The notes beneath the pieces are model-generated. The model saw nothing but the letters and a program-made list of their open reading frames with translations, did not search any database and was not told the DNA's origin. Below, piece by piece: positions 55,666-64,000 of a stretch of 64,000 bases of DNA; positions within the stretch are counted from its first letter, which is position 1; every line of letters starts with the position of its first letter. The DNA lies in the NCBI GenBank assembly GCA_036365455.1, contig JAWQUS010000007.1:19360001-19424000 (forward strand), written 5' to 3'. This DNA comes from Macrosoma leucophasiata (taxonomy: Eukaryota > Arthropoda > Insecta > Lepidoptera > Hedylidae). The translations under genes and the position numbers were made by a program.

Positions 55666-56699
55666 GTACCAGTCAAAATGATATAATAAACGCGTCACGT
55701 GTCAATCAAGGAACAATTATTTTTCTCCAAATAACGTTTCTACCCCTGAAATACCACTGCCTACATATTATTGTATAATAAGGATATGGTTTTGATGACA
55801 AACACAAACATTTAAAAGGTCTATTTCTCAGCTCCTAAATCAAAGTCCGTATAACGGTACGATCCGAAGGGTGAAAGCCCTCAAGGGACGCCACATTACA
55901 ACCGGGCATAATATCTGCGTCATCACTCAAGCGTAATAAATACCCAAATAAAGCGCAAATAATACCCAAATCGCTCATCAGCTAGCTCCCCCAACTATAA
56001 TTATCTATAATCAGAGCTGACTATAATCAGCTTCGGGTACTATTGATTACAATTACTATGATTTGCATGTACCCTTCAAACCGCTTGTTTTCGCGTACGT
56101 ATAGTATTTTTCGCGCGTATTTTTCTCGCGTCATGTATTCATTCTTCCGGGCCGTTTTGACCCCGACCTCCAGTCGATTAAGCATCAGTAGGTCTTCCTT
56201 CAATTTCATATTTATAAACGGGGATTACGTAAAAATGCCAGCGTAATGGATCACCTAGAGGACTTAGGCCGGGCCGTTGTCGGACCGGGGGGAAGGCAAA
56301 TTCCGGTGGGGGGGAAGGGACTGATCGTCGGACTCATCCATCATGCGGCTCACGCATGTGAATTGGGGCGTTTTATCTGAAGATAGCCGAAGCTCGTGGA
56401 TACCTATTTAAATATTTCGTCGTTTAGGGGAAGGTATACAAGCTCGCTAATGGTGTTATCAGTTTTGTGCGTAGCTTATAGTTTCATGATCGTGTGAACA
56501 TGTTGGTATAATGTTTTGAAAGGTTACACAAAAACAGCTATAAAGATAAAGATCTTTCTCTGAGATGAAAGTTAACTTAATAGGTTACTAAATGTTCCTA
56601 TTACTAAATGTAGCTCTCTGTATAACGTGTAAGTTTACATTTGATATTTATTAAGTAAGTACTCTTAGGTAAAGGCCTTTAAAATATAGGTGCTTGCAT
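55666..56699. other. unique DNA with a GC-richer patch
   Basis: 56000-56400 is GC-richer and unique. Two 60-67-codon frames on opposite strands overlap at 56027-56246; neither is supported. Confidence 0.35.
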
Positions 56700-56862
56700 G
56701 TATGATTGCGGGTTGGCCACTAACCCGCCCACCTCCACCAATCCGCATTGGAGCAGCGTGGTGGAGTAAGCTCCAGGCCTCCCCCCAAAAAGGGGAGAGA
56801 CTCGTGCCCAGCAGTGGGACGTATAATGGGTTGCCATTATTTATTATTATTATGTATGATTG
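56700..56862 (+). mobile_element. 3' part of element C (5S-headed SINE) or its LINE partner
   Basis: GGGTTGGCCACTAACCCGCC, ATCCGCATTGGAGCAGCGTG, GGGGAGAGACTCGTGCCCAG, CAGTGGGACGTATAATGGGT and an (ATT)n tail. The 5S head is absent. It is a truncated SINE or the end of the LINE that shares this tail. Confidence 0.65.
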
Positions 56863-56870
56863 AATCCATG

Positions 56871-56918
56871 CATTTACCTCTGCCTACCCCTTCGAGGATC
56901 ACGGGCGTGAAGTTACTT
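56871..56918 (+). repeat. short LINE-end-like fragment
   Basis: CATTTACCTCTGCCTACCCC and CACGGGCGTGAAGTTAC, the reverse strand of the phrase at 82-137. Confidence 0.4.
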
Positions 56919-57226
56919 TTTTTTTAATCAACAAATTACAGGAATAAAATTATTCGATCATTAAAAAAAAATTATCTTATTAAATGTAAGTAAACAGATA
57001 ACTTTCAAAGAATATTTTTAATCAATTTTAAAGCTTAACCCCCGTTTTACGTTTTAGCTACCTAAAGAATGCTTTGTCTTTTTCAATTGTATTGTCAAAT
57101 GTGCAGGATAGAAAAAGACAAAGGATAGATTAGCAACACTTTAGCTAAAATACGTTTATGAATCAGGGGGTAAATGTTTATACATATTAATCTTTTGGTA
57201 GTCTCTTCAAACCTTTACCTACGTAA
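56919..57226. other. AT-rich DNA
   Basis: CCCCCGTTTTACGTTTTAGC at 57040-57059 has a loose inverted partner at 57144-57173, which hints at an old foldback element. Confidence 0.3.
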
Positions 57227-57532
57227 TTTTTTTTAAGTAATGGAAGTGACAAATAAGCATGCTCTTCACATTGATTTTAAGTGATGACTGCTGCTGCTGA
57301 TTTACCGGCAAATATTGTGTTCAGCACTATCGTGTTCCGGTCAGGTGGTAATGTACGGCCCTGTTCCTAATTTCCGGCACAGAGGCATAATGCCTTAGGC
57401 CTCAGGAGTGGTAACGCATCTGCATTTTGACCTTGGTCTTTGTGTGGCTGTCTATAGGCTGCAGTCATCAATGGATCACGCGGTGGTGGCTTCGCCCTTC
57501 TAGCTCCGTCACTGGAGCTCTACCACCAGTCA
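57227..57532 (-). mobile_element. element A copy with inverted inner segment
   Basis: 57227-57290 is the element's 3' end on the minus strand. 57290-57478 reads the middle on the plus strand. 57480-57532 is the head on the minus strand. The junction GACTGCTGCTGCTGATTTACC is also present, inverted, in 58258-58552. Confidence 0.85.
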
Positions 57533-57936
57533 ACAATGTGAGTAGGTAGTCTAGAATGTACCTACTAGATTTAAACCTAAAACTCTCCGCTCCCGCTGCC
57601 CGCTCCGCTCATCATTATAACCAAAACCCTAAAAACAATGATCTCGAAGCAAATACCTAACTGTATCTGGTCATCCATAAGTAATTCGTACGTCCGTCAA
57701 CCTAAGTGTTTTTCTTTGTTGAACAAGAATTGCTTACAGTAATTGATAGCTTTTAGAAATGAGACAAGATGTTTGGCCAGCATTTAGGTCTTTAAATTGA
57801 ATGAGATTTGACACGTGTGAAAAAATGTTTACAATCTCGCTCCGAGCTTTGTTTGCTACGCAAAATGTTATAGACTACGCAGTTTTTTGTAGCATATGCG
57901 TAGGTAGTGAGAAAGGTGTTTTATGACATAGGTATG
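57533..57936. other. unique DNA without a gene
   Basis: I see nothing to annotate. Confidence 0.4.
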
Positions 57937-58078
57937 TATGTATGTATGTATCTTCACGCCAGGTCCCTAACGGGGTAGGCAGAGAGTGTAGAGCGCCAGA
58001 TATCCCGGTTCAGACAAACCTCTCGTGCCTGTCTACCTTCATCATTCTCTTCATACATGCACGCCGATTCCAAATGAC
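57937..58078 (-). mobile_element. LINE 3' end (element D)
   Basis: On the minus strand the frame reads IWRSTLSAYPVRDLA and stops with TGA (57950 region), then runs at once into an ACAT tail. Upstream there is at least one frameshift. It is the reference for the true frame end of element D. Confidence 0.65.
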
Positions 58079-58257
58079 ATAGGTACCTAAGCATTAGTAA
58101 ACAACCATGCAGTGTTCATTATTGGTACCTAAGTGGTGCCTTTAGCCTATAGACATAGGCAAATGTCTCAATGAGAACATGTTTTTATCTTAAGAATGTG
58201 ATGACAACAAGCGTACAGAGCTGTTAGCCAAACAACTACACTACTTTTCGTCTTTCT

Positions 58258-58552
58258 TTTTTTTTTATGTTATAAAAGTGGCAAACAAGCGTGCAGTTCA
58301 CATTGATGTTAAGTGATGACTGCAGCCTATAGACACCCACACAATGACCAGAGGTCAAAATGTAAATGCGCTGCCACTCCTGAGGCATTAGGTGTTATGC
58401 CTCTGTGCCGGAAATTAGGAACAGGGCCGTACATTACCATCTGACCGGAACACGACAGTGCTGAACACAATACTTGCCGCTAAATCAGCAGCAGCAGTCA
58501 TCACTTAAAATCAATGTGAAGAGCATGCTTATTTGTCACTTCTATTACCTTT
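58258..58552 (-). mobile_element. element A copy with the element's 3' end at both ends
   Basis: The left part is a normal minus-strand copy from T-run to GTGCTGAACAC. Then plus-strand text follows: AATACTTGCCGCTAAAT and CAGTCATCACTTAAAATCAA to the 3' end. Thus both ends are inverted copies of one another (about 55 bp). Confidence 0.85.
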
Positions 58553-58574
58553 ACCAGTACCTTTCTTTCTTTAC

Positions 58575-58660
58575 AAATCACAAACTAGTTGCGTTGCCAC
58601 TCCTTAAGTGTAAATAATGTGGCACCTACGCTTTGTCACTGGAAGTCCATGATCAGTAAA
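58575..58660 (-). mobile_element. element A fragment, old
   Basis: GCGTTGCCACTCCTTAAGTG, GTGGCACCTACGC, TTTGTCACTGGAA keep the family order with big deletions. Confidence 0.45.
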
Positions 58661-59029
58661 AGTAGGTACACTAGCATTAGATACCATCTAACTGGACGGT
58701 TGGCTTACCCCACTATTGTGCTTACCTCAGTATACATAAAATACATATTTTCAATACTAACTACTTAATTGTGTAATTATAATTTGTCAGTAGATTGTAA
58801 AAACCAAAAAGTCCACTCCAATGATGGGCTTGGTCACATCAGCCACCGCAAAACGCCAGGGATAATTGCGTCGAAGGCCCAGGTCCAGGTTGAGGTGCGC
58901 ATAGCCGTATGTATGTGTGTGTGTGTGTGTGTTTATATATGTATTGTAAATATGTATTTTATGTATATTGAGGAAAGCAGAATAGTGGGGTAAGCCCACA
59001 GGAACAAGGTGGTGATAACCTAAGATGAT
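58661..59029. other. unique DNA with a (GT)n run
   Basis: A (GT)n microsatellite lies at 58913-58934. The 74-codon frame that spans it is not a gene. Confidence 0.5.
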
Positions 59030-59230
59030 CCATAATTATAGCTTCCTTGACCAAAAAGGTCGAGTAGGTACTGTCTGAGGGGAGTCATCAGCATGCTTGT
59101 ATGATGAGAATGATGAATGTAGAAGAAGCATGGGAGGTGTGTCAGGTCCGTTATATCTGTCGCTCCATACTCTCTGCCTACCCCGTAAAGGACTTGGCGT
59201 GAAGATACACACATACAAACATACCTAAGA
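59030..59230 (+). mobile_element. LINE 3' end (element D)
   Basis: GATGAATGTAGAAGAAGCAT, GGGAGGTGTGTCAGG, CTCTCTGCCTACCCCG, TTGGCGTGA and a tail of ACAC and ACAT. Same order as 18540-18690. Confidence 0.6.
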
Positions 59231-59374
59231 TAAAATTCCGACATCATTTGAAATATCTCTTAGGTAGGTATATGTCGATATACCTAGTTACCCAAATGTC
59301 TACCGTAGCATAAGTAATATACGGTAAGTAGGTATATAAGTTAAGTAAAACCTACAGATACATTCAATCTGTTA

Positions 59375-59516
59375 TATGTATGTATGTATATATCTTAATG
59401 CAATGTCCCTAACAGGATAGGCAGAGAGTGTGGAGCGCCAGATATCCCAGTCCTGATGCACCTCCCGTGCCTCATCTACCTTCATCATTCTCTTCATACA
59501 TGCACGCCGATTCATA
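59375..59516 (-). mobile_element. LINE 3' end (element D)
   Basis: GTATGTATGTATATATCTTA, then AGGCAGAGAGTGTGGAGCGC and CTTCATACATGCACGCCGAT. Very close in structure to 57937-58078. The stop region is changed (CTTAATGC). Confidence 0.6.
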
Positions 59517-59879
59517 AATCTGTTATCATTATAATTATGTAGGTACCTATTAATATTCTACCAATAATTACTACTATTAACTACCTACCATATTGCAGGT
59601 CACTATGTCAACATAGGTACCTACATACATATAGGATATTTCAAATTATCGAACAGATACCTACAAAGAATAAATATGATTAGACAAGACATTAATTGAT
59701 TCAATTAAGTTATCAGCCATAAAGTTCGTGTCTCTACAAATGCATACATCAGATCGCCCATACAAACATATCGATTCAAAAACATACAAATCAATCAAGA
59801 TATTCTCGATCGACGAATCTCCATAATCCGATCAATCAATTGTAGGTGCGAGTATTAGTTTTATAAATAGCCAGCAACC
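59517..59879. other. DNA with many TAGGTACCTA-type motifs
   Basis: Palindromic GTAGGTACCTAT, ATAGGTACCTAC and similar words are dense from here to about 63.1 kb. No gene. Confidence 0.5.
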
Positions 59880-60245
59880 CAAACATGTTGCCGTACGGCG
59901 GCGCAACCGCCCTTGAACTGAGTCACGGAGGCTTCGGAGGCTGCGACGCGGGGGCGGGCCCGCCGCGGCCAATCAGCGCCCCTTCACATTTTTCAGCCCC
60001 CGCCCGCATCGCCGGACGCTGCCCAAAAACAAAAGGATCAAAGTCGGCGAAACCTATCTCTTTCTTTGTGAGGCCGGCAAACGGGCTTCGATGAGAGGAT
60101 AGATACAGTGTGACGCGCGGGCGCGAATCGATAAGCTTGCCCCTCTCTTCACCCCTCGCCGACCCCTTCTCTACGTCCTCCCCCCCCCTCCCGAGCCGCA
60201 CCCCACCGCCCCGCTAGCGCCGCTCGCCGCCCGCCGGCCATTTGC
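59880..60245. promoter_or_regulatory. GC-rich island, possible promoter
   Basis: About 365 bp of high GC with many CpG sites in an AT-rich area. It has a GGGGCGGGCC GC-box-like word (59950-59959), GGCCAATCAG, a CCAAT box, at 59968-59977, and GATA words near 60097-60102. A 69-codon plus-strand frame (59885-60094) and an overlapping minus-strand frame are open, which the composition explains. A first exon or promoter is possible but unproven. Confidence 0.35.
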
Positions 60246-61200
60246 ACCAATGTTTACTATTATTATTTTATTGGAAGCTCTAAGTGGTGAAATAAGAATT
60301 CGCTAATCGTTATCACTAACTGAATAACCGACTCTGCTGTAGAGACGTTTTATTGCATTTGTGTAAGGAAAATGTAACTTGTTAATGTTAACAGAGCCCT
60401 TTAGTACCTATTACTATATCGCTTACCCGTACTTTATTTTATAACAATATCAATCAACTTTAAAATGTCATCGATAACAGTTTAATTTTATTGATAATGC
60501 TCATTTTATTATAAAAACACATTTAATGTAGGTAAGCGCTAAGTCACATATTGCTACGAGACTTATGTAATTGATTATATAGATGTTACTAACAAGTTTT
60601 TAATAAATAGGTACAATAGGTACCCACAACACATGCACACATATAAAAATGTTTAGCGTTCCGCAAAGCTCTATATTTAAAATATAGAGCTACGCGGAAT
60701 GAAATACCTACCTATGTTTCGTAAACTTACATTAGGTAGGTACCTACCTAGCTATCAATGTAGCTGCATTATCTATTTAATTTATTTAAGTATGTTTGGG
60801 AGACTTTCATCTTAATAGAGGGACCTTTAGGTAGGTGATGAGACCAAAACTAGCTTATCTTTAACACTGAATTACCACAGTTCGTGTAACCGACTCTACC
60901 TACCTACAGGTTATTTTGTATTTATGAAGGTTTATAGGTACTTTAAAGATTAAATAAATGTTAAATATAATAATTTTAAAATGTAAAATAGATACTTAGG
61001 TAGCTACAAGCATTACATTTTTGTTTGACTTTATTCTGCAACGAATAAAGAATATATTATGTTAATAAATTAATAAAATTGAGCGTGCGCGTAGCGAGCG
61101 ACATTTTAAACTTAGTAAACCATTGCTTTAACATTACAATAATAATTAGAAATTGTAGTATTATATTTTACTTTTGTACCTACTACTTTTATTTTAAGAC
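60246..61200. other. AT-rich DNA
   Basis: It contains the hairpin at 60659-60700 and many TAGGTA/TACCTA words. GAGCGTGCGCGTAGCGAGCG at 61081-61100 stands out by its GC content. No gene. Confidence 0.4.
60659..60700. repeat. short hairpin
   Basis: TTCCGC..AGCTCTATATTT - AA - AATATAGAGCT..GCGGAA; the arms differ only at two inner bases (AA against AC). Confidence 0.9.
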
Positions 61201-61491
61201 AAAGTTCTAGTATTTTTACTGTTTATCTATGTCAGACGCTTCGTGTGAAAAAATATTCGCGCAGATAAATTTAAATAAAACTAAAATACGGAACATATTC
61301 CTAAATCAGCTGTGCCCACGACTTCGTCCGCGTAGATAGGTAGGTACCTACTTTTGTTAAGTTAAATTCTACGCGGGCACAGCTGATTTAGGAATATGTT
61401 CCTTATTTTAGTTTTATTTAAATTTATCTGCGCGAATATTTTTTCACACGAAGCGTCTGACATAGATAAACAGTAAAAATACTAGAACTTT
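61201..61491. repeat. large near-perfect inverted repeat
   Basis: Left arm 61201-61338 and right arm 61368-61491. Over about 113 bp I count a single internal mismatch, apart from a 10-bp gap in the right arm at the GACTTCGTCC motif. The arms contain CAGCTGTGCCC, the beginning of RTE-type repeats. Loop about 30 bp with TAGGTAGGTACCTAC. Confidence 0.9.
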
Positions 61492-61647
61492 TGCAAGATA
61501 TGCAATAGATATTTGAATAAATTCTAACTTCTCGTAGGTACCTACGTCTTGGATTTTCCTTAGTTGTACTTAGAATATCAATTCCATTGAGTAAGGTTGA
61601 GTTAAGATCGAGGTAACGACTTAAAATATGGGTGTAAATCTATCTGC

Positions 61648-61760
61648 CGGCAAATGATAAAATTCACTCATAATCCGGTTGATCCGGTTAGATAGAAATG
61701 TACAACCAACAGGCCACTTTTTTCTACCACAGAGGCAAACAACTAAAACCTCAAGAGTGT
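61648..61760 (+). mobile_element. element A middle fragment, old
   Basis: TCTATCTGCCGGCAAATGAT, CCGGTTAGATAGAAATGTAC, ACCACAGAGGCAAACAACT and CCTCAAGAGTG keep the element A order. Confidence 0.5.
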
Positions 61761-61766
61761 ACCGAG

Positions 61767-61833
61767 TATTTTCCATGACGGACGTAATTTATGAATGGCC
61801 CTTTACCATTCATAAATAACGTCACGGAAAATA
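61767..61833. repeat. short foldback
   Basis: Left arm 61767-61798 and right arm 61806-61833 (TATTTTCC to ATGAATGG and reverse), with a 4-bp surplus in the left arm. It abuts the element A fragment. Confidence 0.85.
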
Positions 61834-61888
61834 TCAGTATTTTCGACCCACTTTCCCCTTCGTCACGCTTTTTCGGATGGTAGGTATA

Positions 61889-62164
61889 GTTTCAGTGTAG
61901 GAGGGCGAGGTTCAAGGGCGTAGGCTCCACCGCATTACCTAATTTGTCTGCCGCTAAATGGCAGTGTTCAGCACTACCGTGTTGCGATTAGTTGGTAATG
62001 TACGGCCCCCTAATACTATCAAGAGACATACCTAACAACTTAGGGGTGGCAACGCATCTGCATTTTGACCTCTGGTTTTTGTGTAGACGTCTATAGGCTG
62101 CAGTCATTACTTGACATCAATGTGAGCTGCATGCTTGTTTGCCACCTTCCTTAGATAAAAAAAA
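61889..62164 (+). mobile_element. element A copy, nearly complete
   Basis: Begins CAGTGTAGGAGGGCGAGG (head altered) and runs through CTCTGGTTTTTGTGTAGACG to the A-tail. Same subfamily as 43199-43484. Confidence 0.8.
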
Positions 62165-62210
62165 AGTTTTGGAAAATAACGCGAAAAACACATTTTTTGG
62201 TCTAATTTGA

Positions 62211-62386
62211 CCTGACAAACAGATTTTTCCGGGATAAAAAGTACCCAGTATTGCGCGCCAAATGTTAAAGTACAAAACTTTGAAACTTGGTATAATAAAA
62301 TTATATATCAAGTTTCAACGTAATCGAACCGGTAGTTTTTGTGTGATTCTTGAACAAACAGACAAACAGTCAATTTTTTTTTCTAA
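62211..62386 (-). mobile_element. gtctgtctg repeat, copy 2
   Basis: CCGGGATAAAAAGTACCCAG, GCGCGCCAAATGTTAAAGTA, TGAAACTTGGTATAATAAAA: the reverse complement of 23131-23330. Confidence 0.55.
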
Positions 62387-62657
62387 TCCAAAGATGTAAA
62401 TACATACCTACTATTACCTACCTATAGAGAAGACACAGGGAATAAAACCCTGATTCTATTTTTCAAATATCTGTCAAGATGGCATCCAAGCGCAATACCT
62501 ACCATAGGTAGATTACCAGGGGCGGCTTAACCTACAGTGCAGGGTGTGCAATGCACACGGGCGCCGCCGTCTCAAAGGGCGCTCCCTGAGACAGTTAAGA
62601 GCTTCGTCTTGGACCACCATGGTACAACAATGATAAGACAGAAGTGAGGCCTAAGTA

Positions 62658-63264
62658 ACTCAGTAACTATTTTTTTGTATTCATATCTATTGATTTTACT
62701 TTAAAACTTGATGAAATTCATAACAAAGCAGTAATCCGGCCGGATCCGGCCGGATCCGACCGGATTGAAAATGGGTCCGGATTGCAATCCCTAGTGTATA
62801 TAAAGTGTATATAAGAATTATTACTTAGCTTTAAGGTTTGTATTAGGTATATAAAAATTTTAAGTGAACTAACAAATTCTAATTGATAGCAATTAGGTAC
62901 CTATTTATTATTGATCATTTTTTATTTATTTCTGATTAAATATTTATAAAATTATATGAATGTAACTATTACTCTGTCTCTTAGAAGCAATGACGACTAA
63001 GGTAAAATACAAAATTGCATTTAAAAGGACACGTCTCAGGGCGCGAAGGATTTTAATATACCTAATACAAACCTTAAAGTTAAGTAATAATTCTTATATA
63101 CATTTTTGTATTTATATACCTACCTAGTATTAGGTACTATGACTAGACTGCAATCCGGACCCATTTTCAATCCGGTCGGATCCGGCCGGATTAGTGCTTT
63201 GTTATGAGTTTCGTCATGTTTCAAAAGTAAAGTCAATATGAATACAAAAAAATAGTTACTGAGT
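62658..63264. mobile_element. large foldback element with ccggatcc core
   Basis: Left arm 62658-62862 and right arm 63050-63264 are reverse complements over about 200 bp with indels. The arms contain tandem CCGGCCGGAT words, TTGAAAATGGGTCCGGATTG and TTAAGGTTTGTATTAGGTAT. The centre is AT-rich without a frame. A third, partial core lies at 63890-63945. Confidence 0.8.
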
Positions 63265-63690
63265 GAGTGAGTGATAGATAACCAACGCGCAGGCGAAACT
63301 ATTATTCGTATAAACCAAAAATTTGACTCATGTCGATAAATGATTTTACCGGAATCCGTCAAGCCAAATCGTGCGTTTGGTAAGTACCGACTTCCCACTG
63401 CCCCACAAATAAAAGATACATGTCCAATCCAGCCGGAATAGTAAGTTTCGTATTTTGTTAAGGGTCGTTTCAACACATAACTTTATATTCCTTTCTTCCG
63501 AACAATATAGGTATTCGAATATTACACCAAAAATACTAACTTAAGGACTTAAGGAGACGGGTAATTTTGGTCCTGCAAAATTGTTACTGGTTCTGGGTTA
63601 ACCCATTACACGGTACCTACATTTTGTAATATAGCTAGTTAACAATTAGCAATCTAACCCAACTTTGGCCTACTTGATCATATTTAATTG
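63265..63690. other. unique DNA without a gene
   Basis: A 118-codon minus-strand frame (63120-63476) runs into the foldback arm and has no domain. Confidence 0.4.
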
Positions 63691-63694
63691 ACTG

Positions 63695-63760
63695 CCTCGG
63701 TAGCCTAGTGGTAGCAGGCCACTACTACTACGCTGAAGTCCTGGGTTCGATTAACTGGAT
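63695..63760 (+). mobile_element. tRNA-like SINE head
   Basis: GCCTCGGTAGCCTAGTGGTA holds a good A box (TAGCCTAGTGG, 63701-63711) and CTGGGTTCGATTA a B box (63744-63754). No folded anticodon arm or acceptor stem is convincing, so I call a SINE head and not a tRNA gene. It is a different family from element B. Confidence 0.65.
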
Positions 63761-63889
63761 AATGTATAAATGGCCGAATTTCAAATTACTTATTTTATAG
63801 TCATTTGAAAATGTTATAATTTGCACTGTGTTAACACCTGGACCCAGAAATGTATGGAAATTTTGGTACCTACCGATTCCGGTACGTAG

Positions 63890-63945
63890 TAAGACAATAC
63901 CGGATCCGCAAGATTCTGCATCCGACCGGACCGGATTGCAATCCC
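63890..63945. repeat. ccggatcc core, third copy
   Basis: TACCGGATCCGCAAGATTC then CATCCGACCGGACCGGATTG matches the core of the foldback arms. Confidence 0.6.
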
Positions 63946-64000
63946 TACTCGAAAATAAAAAATAAAATTTGGAATTGTATTTGGAAGTGGATTTGCAAAC

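Noticed and set aside
62519..62595. GGGGCGGC-type MITE end
   Set aside because: The phrase resembles a repeat start I remember, but I found no partner end in the window.

Overview
The window looks like nuclear DNA of a moth or butterfly (Lepidoptera). It is AT-rich and full of short retroelements, mariner and jockey-type elements, foldback (MITE-like) elements and LINE 3' ends with tails such as (ACAT)n, (ATT)n and poly-A. I cannot name the species. No complete host gene can be supported. The window is either intergenic DNA or the inside of a very long intron. All protein names rest on motifs I could read; no database search was possible.

Layout. 1-5 kb: two copies of an A-tailed SINE-like family (called element A here), an 862-bp minisatellite of 15-bp units (1839-2700), a tRNA-derived SINE fragment, and a dead mariner transposon (transposase 3649-4680, three in-frame stops, D,D34D motif) between two copies of a 115-bp repeat. 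5-31 kb: mostly unique AT-rich DNA broken by element A copies, LINE 3' fragments, foldback elements (15191, 16245/16551, 20765, 26156, 26839) and a three-copy unknown repeat (28.4-29.9 kb). 31.5-36.2 kb: a tRNA-derived SINE, a long palindrome (31838-32005), and a nearly intact jockey-type LINE on the minus strand (32344-36153) with a perfect 12-bp target duplication, two overlapping reading frames and a GC-rich leader. 36-41 kb: unique DNA with islands of higher GC and one possible signal-peptide exon (38438-38555). 41-53 kb: more element A, tRNA-derived SINEs, two SINEs whose heads derive from 5S rRNA (41750-42134 and 52800-53152), a local 220-bp duplication, a hAT-like MITE, and a decayed CR1/jockey-type LINE 3' end (50118-50880). 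53-64 kb: unique DNA, rearranged element A copies in inverted orientation (57227 and 58258), LINE 3' ends, a GC-rich island (59880-60245), and large inverted repeats (61201-61491, 62658-63264).

The genes do not form a pathway. The jockey LINE is the only system that could recently have been active. The SINEs would depend on LINE machinery, and the foldback elements on transposases not present here. The most unusual items are the 5S-rRNA-headed SINEs, the inverted and snap-back element A structures, and the minisatellite in which almost every unit is a small hairpin.
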